64,000 nucleotides of DNA. Source: Acestrorhynchus altus (lineage: Eukaryota > Chordata > Actinopteri > Characiformes > Acestrorhynchidae). Positions 47,791 through 59,060 of the stretch are shown in pieces. Both the position numbers and the translations under genes were made by a program. The notes beneath the pieces were generated by a model. The model was not told where the DNA came from and did not search any database. It saw only the letters and a program-made list of their open reading frames with translations. Within the stretch, counting starts at the first letter, position 1, and every line of letters starts with the position of its first letter. The stretch lies in NCBI GenBank assembly GCA_034509495.1, contig CM067507.1:21197121-21261120 (forward strand), read 5' to 3'.

Positions 47791-47850
<60 letters not shown>
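47791..47850. repeat. (ATT)n microsatellite
   Basis: About 20 uninterrupted TTA/ATT units. Confidence 0.98.
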
Positions 47851-47852
<2 letters not shown>

Positions 47853-47979
47853 GCAGCAGTAATTAGAATGCACAGAAATAGAAAAATGTCTAAAATCCGC
47901 AGATTTTGTTTAAATATTTATTTTTTAGGTTATTTGTTGTACATGATTTATTCCCTTATGTTCACTTTGCCCTTGTGCT

Positions 47980-48065
47980 CAGAGTTGCCGGCTGGGCACT
48001 GGCTCCCCCGTGACCCTATTCAGGAATAAGCGGTATAGAAAATAGATGGATGGACGGATGGATGT
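47980..48065 (+). mobile_element. Non-LTR retroposon 3' end
   Basis: 'gctgggcactggctcccccg' then 'tgaccctattcaggaataag', 'cggtatagaaaatagatgga' and a GGATG/GGACG tail. This is the well-known end of a teleost LINE/SINE group with a (GGAT)n tail. Confidence 0.65.
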
Positions 48066-48442
48066 TCACTTAGTCTTAAGCAAATGTTTGGCCATCCCTG
48101 GTCGTGGAAGGTCCTATTTATTTTCTCAGTTATTTATTTATTTATTTTACATTTTTATTCTTCTATTAGACTGCATTTTTTTAGACATGTTAATTTTGTA
48201 AATAAACAGTAATTCTGATTTAAAATATGCGGACATGTATCTCTACACAATTAATGTGACTTACACTCAATTATGAAACACTTGTAATTTAACTTGTTAA
48301 TTATAATTTTCACATTAATTTGACAATTTATATATTTGTTTATATATTTATTATCATTCCTCCAGTTTCATGTGGATCCCTTCTCTCCAGAATTTAGCAG
48401 CATGTTATTATACAATTTAAAAGAACATTTTTATTTCAGCTT

Positions 48443-48446
<4 letters not shown>

Positions 48447-48529
<83 letters not shown>
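48447..48529. repeat. (TA)n followed by poly-T
   Basis: About 26 TA units run into about 30 T. Confidence 0.97.
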
Positions 48530-48532
<3 letters not shown>

Positions 48533-49214
48533 CAGTTACACTTTGCTGAGTTAACACTTCATTAGTTAGGATGACCTGATGAAACATGGACTTTGATTCT
48601 GAGTAAAATCTAATGTAGAGCCGAGATAACGTATGAAATAGGTCAATGACCAGACCTCTCAGCCTCATCAATATTTCACATTGAAAAAATCAGTTGAAAC
48701 CTGGCCAAGTCATTTAATACGCAACATAGCCGTTCACCCATTATAAACTGAACTGCATGCCAAGTTAAAGCTTCATGCACTCCAAAAGACAGGATGAAAG
48801 GGAAAGTAAGCTTCTGGTTTGTACCAGTAAAGAGTGATGTTTGGCACAGAAGGAGGTGTATTGGGGTGATGTTTTGAGTCAAGAATGTTTACCGGCATCA
48901 ATTTAGCCAAAGGTTGAATGTCTTGTATACAAACTCAATCCCAGGCTGTGATTTGCTTAGCACTGTGGATCCCCTGAACCCTGAGATAACAGCCATTATA
49001 AACAATCTCTGCATTTCTTGTCCCAGCCATGTTACACGCTTAGACTGCACTTAACAACTGCTCCCCACCTCCTAACTACACTGATGGAGGACACATTAGA
49101 GTCTGAAATGTGTTGAGCTGAAGCACATCTAAGCAAGCAATATTGAAACTTCTACAAAAAGAAAGTGAAAATGATGTACTGTATGATCTCTCACATCTGA
49201 ACTGCAAACAGTGT
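48530..49214. other. Unique non-coding DNA
   Basis: 48890-49120 has balanced composition and could be conserved, but no motif stands out. Confidence 0.3.
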
Positions 49215-49470
49215 CTTTTAACTATTAGAACCTGAGAGCCACACCTTGCAACCATTCATCGAGTGATGAATTATCCTTAAGTAATCCAGCTCAAAAAACA
49301 GCTAAACATTTTCCAACTTAATTAAATCCCAGTTTAAATGCCCAAGGAGCCTTCCAGTGCTTATTTACTGCAATGTCCATGTGTACATACTCAACCTGCA
49401 TGCAGACTCACATCAGTGAGGGGGTTAGGTCGATGATGTCACTGACTCAAATTTTGGGTTATAGAGGAAA
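49215..49470 (+). repeat. Copy 4 of family R1
   Basis: Begins 'ttttaactattagaacctga', then 'ccaacttaattaaatcccag', 'tttaaatgcccaaggagcct' and 'tccagtgcttatttactgc', and continues with 'cagactcacatcagtgaggg' and 'gatgatgtcactgac'. The last part is shared with 57856-58045 but not with the 25-kb copy. Confidence 0.65.
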
Positions 49471-51877
49471 AGGGAAAAACGGGCTGTTTGTTCTCTTTCT
49501 TTGCTCACACAATGTTAAAATTTCAGACTAAAGGTCCTGAAAACAAATAATACTAATACATACATTAATAGCAAAAATAATAAAGGATATCCAGGTTGTT
49601 TTATAATTTTACTTGGACTATTGTCAAGAACTTAATAGATATGCCTGGTAATCTAATCATGACATAAGACTAATCAATATTTTGGCATCATCAGCTCAAA
49701 AACACCATCAATGATCAATTTTCATGATTTCTGAGAGGTAAAGTGTTTTTAAGTCCTTATAAGTAAACGCAAAAACAGTAGGTGCAAGCTAATTTTGATC
49801 AAAATACCTATAATTCTCTTCATTCTGAAAATTAATTCTCTAAATTCTCAATATCTCAAATGAAGACAAATATAAGTATCTTAGGATCTATGGACTGACT
49901 CGGACTGTCTCCTATAAAAATGTTTTAAATGTTGTGGTGAATAAAAGTATGTCAAACAATGAAAATATATCACAAAATTGGCCAAGGCTTCTAAAGGTAA
50001 AACTGAGAATTATCTCTGAAGGATGAAGGATATATTAATGTTATGCCTCATTCTTAAACCATGCTCTGGGATTAGTTATAAGTAGAAGTACAGTGTTCAA
50101 TAGTAATTATTATTACTTTGTGATGACAATACATTTGTCAGAACAGTACTTTATAGTTGATTAGATTATTTAATCGTTCAATATTTTGTTTTTAGAAATT
50201 TCCTGAAATTGCATAGAAGCTTAGCCTGTATACTGTAGAATCATCATACATAGAATTTATTTGCATGAATTTATGGCATGATTTAATTAATGTATTTGAA
50301 CAGAATTTGGCAGCACTAAGATTTGGAATTATTCAGAGAATAATGTACTGAGAGGTTATGAACATTATTTAAGAAGATAGTGATGCCTAATTATTGTAGA
50401 ATGAAATTATTCAAATTAGTCATTTATTTAATGAATTCCCATTTCAGCCATTTTCCAATACTTCTGACATGCTCAATTAAACCTATTGTACAATGCAGTT
50501 ATATAATCCTGAGAAAATCATATTGTATATGTACATTTGTAGTTTTTTGCTGTTGCATGCAGAAGCCTACTGTGCAAATACACTTTGAAAAAATGTCTTT
50601 TCTAGGTCATTTTTGCATGTCCAATTTTGGTCTGAGAGATGGCTGTTTCCATGTCTTTTTGTGGTGCTTGCTTCAGATGCTCTGAAGCACACATTCTTAT
50701 GAAGCCCTCTGTAACTGTCTCATTAAATCTCATGTCTCCAATTGCAGGTAGAAAAAGGCAATCTGCAGTCATAAACCAAGTCATCATATCTGTAAGCAAA
50801 AATAGGTTGCCTATGCATCCACTTTCAATACTTGATTAATAGAAAATTATCTCAGCAAATGTTAAAGACAGTTGGCCTGCCATGGAGACAGTTGGCCTAC
50901 CATTTCCAAACTCTTGCACACATACAGCATACACTGACAAGTTAATACTGTCACATGCTCGTCTCAAAAAAGATGCTCTTTTAAAAAAATGTACTTCACC
51001 TGAAATATTATTTTTAGCTCTATAAATACCAAGGTCTGGACCCCATTGATGTATACGGCAATGTCTAGAACATGTGGCCATAGTTTGTTTCAAATTGCTC
51101 TTGATAAACTGCATAGCCAAAGACAGGTGATGAACTTTGATTTAGCTTAGATTGACTCGTCAGCCTAGCTCTTGTTAGTGTAGTAACTTAGAGATTGAAC
51201 AATTTTTGTTCAGGTTAAAACTTACCATGAATATATTAGGCACTATGTTGGTTTTGAAAAGTAATTCTAATACCATTTTAATTTTGGCCAATGTTTATTT
51301 AACTGATGGGGAAAAGAGGAAATGCTAATAGCCACAGCAGGTTCAGGTGGTTTAAGACCATAAAGCTAAAACAGTCAACACTACAAATCAGCTGACCTGA
51401 CGAAACGTGCCTCCAAATACATAAATTGGTTAATTAATTAAAATACAAACTATAATGTACTCAAATAAATAATTAATAATAAATTTTGTTTAATCACAAT
51501 TTATATTCATATTCATGCTGATATTTGAAATAAATATTATACTCATTATTAATGTCACTATCCTTCACCTGTCTTATGAGAATGGGTTTTTATAATGTAA
51601 GCATCTGAAACCATGTGAACAAAACCACAGGATCCATGGCCAATATATAATTGGACATAATCCATGTAAATGCAGTGTTTGATGATGGAAAAACAATACA
51701 GCACCTTGTAACAATACATCACATAAACAAAATCCTCAAGAGAAGAGTTTTCCCTTGTGTTTTCACACTGATTCAGTGGAAAGACTGATCTGTCTCCACT
51801 GTGTGAAAACACTCATGCAAGGTGTCAGCTTGCTGCAGCAGTTTCATCCCCCAGCCTTGATTTATTTATTTATTTTT
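49471..51877. other. Unique non-coding DNA
   Basis: No gene. Frames at 50380-50685, 50602-50839 and 50836-51120 overlap on opposite strands and look random. A short direct repeat, 'gacagttggcct', occurs twice near 50869 and 50887. Confidence 0.4.
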
Positions 51878-52014
51878 TATGGACAAATCCCATATATCAC
51901 TGTGGAAGAAGTCTCATACATGTGATGGTAGATGTTTATTGATAGATATATATAAAATATCTACCACCACATGTATGAGACTTCTTCCACAGTGATATAT
52001 GGGATTTGTCCATA
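51878..52014. repeat. Near-perfect 56-bp hairpin
   Basis: Left arm 51878-51933 and right arm 51959-52014 are reverse complements with one mismatch (tgtgatgg against tgtggtgg). The loop is 25 AT-rich bases. It matches no element I know. Confidence 0.95.
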
Positions 52015-52754
52015 ACAACAGTTTTAATAATAAACAAAGAAAATGTAAGTATGAAAGCACTTTCCATATGACTTATATTTACATGCAATAATATGGTTCT
52101 ACTCTTTATCACTAGCCTCCTAGGACACATGTATGGTAGCTGTTAAATCTAAGATTCTGTATCCATGAAAATGTAAAAGGCATCCAGACAGCTAGAGGCT
52201 TGTCTCCCGGGACGTGGGGACATATGGTTTGGAAATGGACTGACGTGTTTCTTCCTGTGTAAGTAAACTCCTGGGACCAGTTAAGTGGTAATAGCAGTAT
52301 CAAATAAATCCTCGATATCTAGAAGAATATGTGTATGTGGCATTTTGTCTGCCTATCACACACCTTTTTTATTCTCAAGTACTTGGTCCATTACACAAAA
52401 GATTCTCGTCATTCACCCTTAATCCAGATTAATATTATTTGACCTCAAAATGAACTAAATGCTGGTTTAAAAAAATCTTGTGGCACAGCAGCATATTCCA
52501 AGGCACACAGTGAAAGAACAAAATGAGTACTATGAAGATGGCCAATGTGTTTAAAAAATATCAACATTGTGCCACAAGATCTGAGAAATGGTTACCATGT
52601 AGTGAATGTTATTTGTATGTTTATTGGAAGACTTCCAATTGGCCAATCAGTAGTAAGATGGCAATGACTGAGCAATAATATCCACCCCATAATACTGGAT
52701 ACTTGAATAAGTTGTCACGGCCATTTTATATTTGCCCAAAATAAATCAGCCACA
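52015..52754. other. Non-coding DNA
   Basis: Nothing is recognised. Confidence 0.4.
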
Positions 52755-52911
52755 GGTAAAATGTACAGTAGTGCTTGAAAGTTTGTGAAACCTTTAGAAT
52801 GGTCTATATCTATACGTACATTTGACCGCATCCAATTTTCCTAAAAATAGATAAGGATAACAAAGTGAAATGAGTCTAAATATTACACTTCCTGCCAGTT
52901 TGCTTAACCGT
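52755..52911 (-). mobile_element. Tc1-like terminal fragment (family 2, piece 3)
   Basis: 'tacagtagtgcttgaaagtt' then 'tgtgaaacctttagaatgg' and 'ctaaaaatagataaggataa' match the terminal region of the same Tc1 family as 42715. A SINE interrupts it at 52912. Confidence 0.6.
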
Positions 52912-53250
52912 TTAATGAATTTAATGAATAAAAATATAGTATATAAATATAGTAAATATAGTTACAGCCATGACATAATGGTATATTGGATTTTAACATC
53001 TGCGTTTAACCCCTCCATGGATGTGAACAGACATACTCACACTCACACTATTGAGCTGACAATGAAAACACACGCCCAGTGCTCCACCTCAGCAACCAAT
53101 ATTAGCCAATATCAGCCTATCATGTTGATGGAGGAGAGAACACTGTTTCTTCCCACCCCCACTTCCTGCCATTTCAGGAGATCAAACCAGCAGACTTCTG
53201 GTTCATAATGATTGATGACAGTGTATATGCCCATAAGTTTGCTTAACCGT
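52897..53250 (-). mobile_element. tRNA-derived SINE with 15-bp target-site duplication, copy 2
   Basis: The same 15 bases, agtttgcttaaccgt, occur at 52897-52911 and 53236-53250. Between them, on the minus strand, a degraded tRNA-like head runs from about 53233 (GGGCAT..) to a B-box-like GGTTTGATCTCC near 53180. The body follows with 'ggcaggaagtgggggtggga' and 'acatccatggaggggttaaa', and the tail at the left edge is AT-rich. The family is the same broad type as the SINE at 30460. Confidence 0.75.
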
Positions 53251-54649
53251 GCCAACTGTTTTAGTACTGGGTTGTAAGTTTCTGAGAAAATCACTGATTT
53301 TGATGTAGCAGATCATTATTATAGTTTTGTGCTCTCTTCCAAATATGTCATACTCCTAGTAATGCTGCATGCCCAGTGGTTTCGATCTGTAGGCCTCTAA
53401 AACTCTCAAGCATCCAGGCTATTGCATTATTTTTATGCAGTTTAAGAATGTACTTCTCCTAAAGCACACATTTCTGGGCAAACTGTGAGAAACAGAAACT
53501 TGAACTGAGGCAGTAGAATAATAATAGAGGATTTTACACTAATATGACTTGAGTGTTGCACAGTTAAAATGAGCATTGTCCTGTCCCCTTCACCAGCATT
53601 ACATAGTAGAATAAACAGTGTACCAAGCATGCTGGAGAGATGCTCTTCTTTGTTTTACAATTGGAGCATTGCAATGGTTTTAAAGCTGTTATTTTATGGC
53701 AAAAATGCCTCATGGCATTGCTGTAAATACAAAATGTAATGTGCATTTAAGTTAACTTCCATACTGAGAAGTCTCAGCTCTGTAGACTAAATGGTACTTT
53801 TGGGTAGGATCTTGTACTCCCAGGGGTTTTAACTGAAAGATATTATGTGTTTAAATGCAAATTTGTATTTTTGCAATATGATCTCAGAGGTCTGTAATGA
53901 TAAGCACTGTTTGAAGGAATCACACTTTAGGAACCAAATTATCTATGGAGGCAAATGCAGAAAACAAATGAGGAGATTTTCTACAGAATAGGCATGTTAG
54001 GAAAAGCTGCAGCAGAGAGAGCGAGTAACAGAGGCGCTTCTCTCGGTGCTTGGGTTTTATCATCATCCTGCATCAGGCAGCTCCCTGCAGATATCAGCAC
54101 ATTATCACAGCTTTAGTACAGGCTCTTAATCACAACAGGCACAGAAATCCATTACTTTCTGTCAGTCTCACCCCCTCCCAAACTCAGGAAGGCTGATCTC
54201 TTATCTGCCATTAGAATTTTTTTTTGCTTCCTCTCTTGCATACACTCTTTTTTTCCCTAGTGCAGACCTTTACAAAACAGGGGAAAAACATATCATATCC
54301 CATGTAAACTATCCTCTGCTTATCCCCATTTTAAGCTTCTGGGCTGAAATATCCCTCTTTTTTTCCACTCATCACTTCACTTCCTTATCTGTCAAAACCT
54401 TCAAACACATTTTGGGCCTCCTGTCAATGAGGCACATGACAAGTGAAGTATTTCTGCTCAAGGTTTGACATTTGCTCATGCAGTATTGCCATGGTAGGCT
54501 ACATCTGAGCTGTAATTACACAATGATAACAGTACACAGGTAATACATGCGGTTCTATTTTGTGTCTGCTGGTCTGTATAATTTTAATGAAATAATGCCT
54601 GAAGCATCTTGCAACAATCATATAGGCAATTCCTCAAAAGCAACTTAGG
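53251..54649. other. Unique DNA; 54010-54240 is a candidate conserved block
   Basis: 54010-54240 ('cgcttctctcggtgcttggg', 'cagctccctgcagatatcag', 'acaggctcttaatcacaaca') is non-repetitive and more balanced than its neighbours. No gene. Confidence 0.3.
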
Positions 54650-54770
54650 GGTAAGAGTTTAGCTGTGGGGCACAATAGTAGGAGTATGGTCTTATCAGCA
54701 GGGATCGAACCTGTGACCCATTGCGTTCATGGCTGAGTGCTCTGACTGCTGGGCTACAACCATTCCCACT
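54650..54770 (-). mobile_element. tRNA-like SINE fragment, different family
   Basis: On the minus strand it starts gggaatggttgtagcccagc at 54767 and has an A-box-like GTAGCCCAGCAGTCAGAG and a good B-box GGTTCGATCCC near 54703. It is not a true tRNA gene: no acceptor stem closes around it. Confidence 0.55.
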
Positions 54771-56455
54771 GGAAAATCATGCTCTGTTCTAGTCACTGGC
54801 TTACAACACTCACTAGCCCATCTGGTGGTTGTAACACATCCTTGTCATTGTTCATGGTCATTCAACTCAACATTGCTTTATAATCAGACTTTGAATGACT
54901 AGAGGCCACAAATCATTACCATATGCTTAAAAAATTAGCTACAGATTTAACACTAGGCATACATATTTGTGTTATTAGAGAAGTACAGCGTATGCAAAAC
55001 TGAATTCTAAAGCATTTGCAGCAAAACCATATATCATATCATGAGATCCATATAAACTACACTGTAAATCACTCTTTTTTTTAAACACAGTTTTTTCTTG
55101 AATTAAAATGTTATTGAGTTTCCAATGAATACTAGGAGTACTCAACCTTTAGTTAAGAGTTTTGCGGGACGTTTTGATCATTTGATATACTTTTATTTGT
55201 CTTCATTTGAGATATAAATATTAGCAGAGTTTAGAGTTTTGTATGAATTTGACCAAATTCATTTACAATGATTGAATAGATGTCCTTTATTCTTTTATTC
55301 TGTTATGTATGCGTCAGTATTATCCTTTCTCAGAACATTTATTCTGAAATATGAATTGTATATTGTATAACCCAATATTTGGGTCAGTGATATCATCAGT
55401 TCCACCTCCACCTTTAGCAACAATCCTTTGTATCAAAACCCAGTTAAACTTGTGTATAATTTATATAATTGTAAGTGTATAATTTAGCCTGGAAAAAAAA
55501 ATCCTCTCACTTGACTCATATGTTATCTATAAAATATACAGTCATTAACAAGTCATAACAAGTAATCAAAAATTATTCATATATTTGCCCTAAAATTATT
55601 CATTTAATTTTTTCTTCAAATAAACATGGCTGCTGTACAGCACTGAAATAGAGGTGCTGCCTGTCTTTGCAGCAAGCTCAACTCTGTTTACTGGTACAGA
55701 TTTAGTACTTAGTAAATAAAAAGCCTCCTCTACATCTCACTTATTTACTGCTAGTCACTTGCCTCCCCTTGACAACATTTAATGACCACTTTAGTTTGTC
55801 ATTTGGATGGGAATTGAAATAAGCTTTTGCTTATGTAATGTTCTTGCTGTGTGAGTTGGTGTGTATAACATTACTAATAAGGATGACATTGTCAGACTAA
55901 TTATGGCATTTAGTCATTAGCTGATTGTGCCATTTGCTCTGTTCTAATGCCAAGTGGCTCCACATGCAGCGGACTTTGGAGACGAAAGTACTGCTTCTGC
56001 TGGTGGTGAGGATGACCCACTGCTTCAGAACCATCTGTGGCACTTGTTACTTGGACAGATGCTCCATGTACTTGTTTCCATGAAACAAAAAATCAACTTG
56101 GGAGGGTATTTGTAAATGTATTTGTATTGTAAATTTGTAAAGGTCTCTGTAAATCATGCTTTCACACATTTTCCAGTGACATTTCCAGTCACATTGTAAT
56201 GTTAAACCTACAAGAGATGTGCTAAAATTAATGGTATTTAATGGAGCAATAGCTACATTTGTCTTGCACTTGCACTTTCAATATTTTTATACTTTGCTAT
56301 AATAATTTAAAATGCTGTTTTAGATTTTTTTTTAAATCTCTTTCAATAAATTTTGTAAAAGCACTACAGGCTGAAAGAAATGGTTTATGATTTTGAATTG
56401 CAGTTACATATGCTCACTGTGTTCGGCTGAGGAGTGAAAGTGAACAAATATAAAC
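54771..56455. other. AT-rich non-coding DNA
   Basis: No gene or named repeat. 55920-56060 is a little GC-richer. Confidence 0.4.
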
Positions 56456-56483
56456 ATATATATATATAATGTGTATAAGAGAC

Positions 56484-56534
<51 letters not shown>
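56456..56534. repeat. (TA)n microsatellite with an embedded Tn5 mosaic-end match
   Basis: Two TA runs are separated by atgtgtataagagacag at 56469-56485. Those 17 bases equal the last 17 of the 19-base Tn5 mosaic end used in Nextera library adapters. The two preceding bases differ (TA instead of AG). Confidence 0.95.
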
Positions 56535-56539
<5 letters not shown>

Positions 56540-57855
56540 CAAAAAAATAACTTTTAAATGGCATGTGACAATATGGCTGTTTCTGGTTTTAATACACTTT
56601 TTCTCTTATAATATTGTGATTTTTCACACTATTATTAAATATATGTGATCTGTAAAAAAGTGATCACACATTTGAACAGGTTTAATGGGGCCATCACCAA
56701 GTTCTAATAGTGCATCTCTGGTCAGATGCTTGGGCTTAAGGTTCCCATTCTGAACAGTTGTCCCTTGTTTGATTGAGGCTTTATAAAGGAATTTTTCTCA
56801 ACCTTCTTCTTAGAGAACACACAAACAGTGTATGGTATGAAATATGAGAGTGGGTAATTAAATGTGCGCTTTGTGCATGTATTTGTGTTTCCATAATTCT
56901 GCCTTGAGTTCCGTGGTGTATTTACATTACTCAGTATCTATTCTCACATAGATGAGGAATCAATCATGTTGATTGCATCTTTATTTACTCTCTTGTGATC
57001 TGCCAATCCCTGTTAATGGTGTAGTACCCTCACTGATGAAATCAGCTTTGTATTCTCCATTGCTAATTGCATCCAGTAATAAACACTCAGTTTTCATTTG
57101 AAAATGCTTGTTTGCGGATATTAGAGGTTATAAAGGATTTAATCATGAAATTAAGATCCATTCATGGTTTTTTGTTTGGGTATGTTTGTGCTTTAACATG
57201 TGATGCATTTGCATTTAGTTCTGTTCAGCTACGTCCAAATGAAGTACCAAGTTATGGAGCTAATGTGTACAGGCAAGAATTATCTATAACCTTAGGTCTC
57301 ACACATTACCTGACCTTCTCTCATCCTCATGATAACTTCTGCAGTACTTAACATCATAATGCTGCTATTTACAGTGTCTGTTCAATAAAGCAATACCTCA
57401 ATATCGATTTTGCCTCTGCTCCTTCTCTTTTCAGCGTATTGCTCCTCCCTATGCTCACTGGATTTGATAACTCAAGCACTATTGATTTTTCTATAAGCAA
57501 AAATAGTCCTCAGCAAAGCACAAACAGACAACAGCCATGGTGACAACTTGGTCCACTGAGGATCTGAGTCGTTCTTTGCTTTTCTTTTTTTTATCCACTT
57601 CTCTTATTCACCTTTATCTTAACCATGGAGGAAGGACACAGACTGCTCATCCAGTAGCTCTATCAAGGACAAAGGCTTGCAGTAACACAACCAGCCAAGT
57701 GCATTTTTCTAGTTTGGATTATGCTTATATATGTGCTGGGATTGCTCATATGTGTGTAGTGGTCCATTTACAGAAATTCAGACAATTTCTTGATACATGA
57801 ACATTTATCATTTACTGCTTAATTATTTAAAAGCTAAAATGTGCTAATGTAAAAA
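56535..57855. other. Unique non-coding DNA
   Basis: 56990-57350 ('atggtgtagtaccctcactg', 'ttgctaattgcatccagtaa') looks non-repetitive and may be conserved. Frames at 57067-57351 and 57537-57800 have no family match. Confidence 0.35.
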
Positions 57856-58045
57856 GTTCCAACTGAATTAAATTTAAATGTTATTAAGTTTAAATGCCAA
57901 AGAAACCTTCCAGTGCATGTTTGCTGGTCTGCCCACATGTATACTGTATTCTTGACAAACATACAGACTCCGACTGATCAGTGAGAGGGACCACGGCTGA
58001 TGACATCACTGAACCAGATAAAGAGGAATATGAGAAGCAAGGGCC
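57856..58045 (+). repeat. Copy 5 of family R1
   Basis: 'gttccaactgaattaaattt', 'agtttaaatgccaaagaaac', 'cttccagtgcatgtttgctg', 'cagactccgactgatcagtg' and 'gctgatgacatcactgaacc' align in order with 49300-49450. Confidence 0.65.
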
Positions 58046-58689
58046 TGTTTTGGTTTTATATATATATATATTATATATTAGCTGGCTGATTGGCTGCCAT
58101 GTTCTATATATCTCATTCAAGCTTCAGTATGATTTGTTGGTGCTAAACTGGATTGTTCTGAATAGATGGATACATATGTATATGCACTGTTTTTCATGGC
58201 ATCACAAAAAACAATTTCATATGTTGTTTGTGCATGTGTCCACATAAGAACTGTATGTATTGGAAAGTGAATGGTACATTTCACAGCTTTTTGGTTTACA
58301 AACCACCATGAAATGTATGGTTTATTCCTTCAAATGCAAGGACAATTTTGTTTTCCCAGAAATTGATTCTTTAACATTATAGGAGAGAAAATGAACAAAA
58401 ATGAATGAGACCTATTCAATACTTTCTTTTAAGCATAGACAATTACTGCATATAAGTCTAGTCACAGCTCCACAAACACAAGACTGCTTCAATGTCTTTA
58501 ATATGCCTTGTCTGTCACTGCTATAAAAGAAGAACATGCATGGTAAAGGAAGTAGAAAAATGAAAAAGCAGTTAGTGAAATAGGCCTAATGCCCATAACG
58601 AGCTTTCGGGGAGATATCAAATGCTTTTACTGATGATTGAACCACTCTAACTGAATTTAACCGACAACACTGGCAATGAATAAATGTTG

Positions 58690-59060
58690 AATTCAACAAT
58701 TTAGTTGCCCTATTTTTTTTCCTCAGGAAACTCTCCCTCATTGCATTTTCTCAACAGATGAGTCTCTTTCTGAGCAGCTGTTTGGGGTTATTGATGACCT
58801 CATTAGAATGCTGCCTGCAGCGTGCTGCGCGACACTGAAAGTCTTTCCATATGCAACGGCACTAACCGTCACCCTGGCCCATCTACCCATTCCTCCAGCA
58901 CACAGCACTAGCTGGCATTTTGGCAGCCAGAGCCAGAGTCACATTCTCATTCTGGTGGGAGAGAGATGAAGGAGAGGTTGCTGGGGGTCATTCCTTCCAG
59001 AGACCCCACAAAGAAGCTCCCAGAGTTTTTATTATCTGCCCCAGTCCCTTGCCTGACATT
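58690..59060. other. Candidate conserved non-coding block
   Basis: 'ggggttattgatgacctcat', 'gctgcctgcagcgtgctgcg' and 'tagctggcattttggcagcc' lie in a non-repetitive, GC-richer stretch with few stops to distinguish frames. No open frame or splice-site pair supports an exon. Confidence 0.35.

Noticed and set aside
54650..54770. A tRNA gene on the minus strand
   Set aside because: It has A- and B-box-like sequences but no paired acceptor stem or proper anticodon arm; a SINE fits better.
35085..58045. One large tandem duplication explaining A1/A2 and the R1 pair at 49/58 kb
   Set aside because: The order is A1, A2, R1, R1 and not A1, R1, A2, R1, and R1 copies also occur at 4 and 25 kb, so a single block duplication does not fit.
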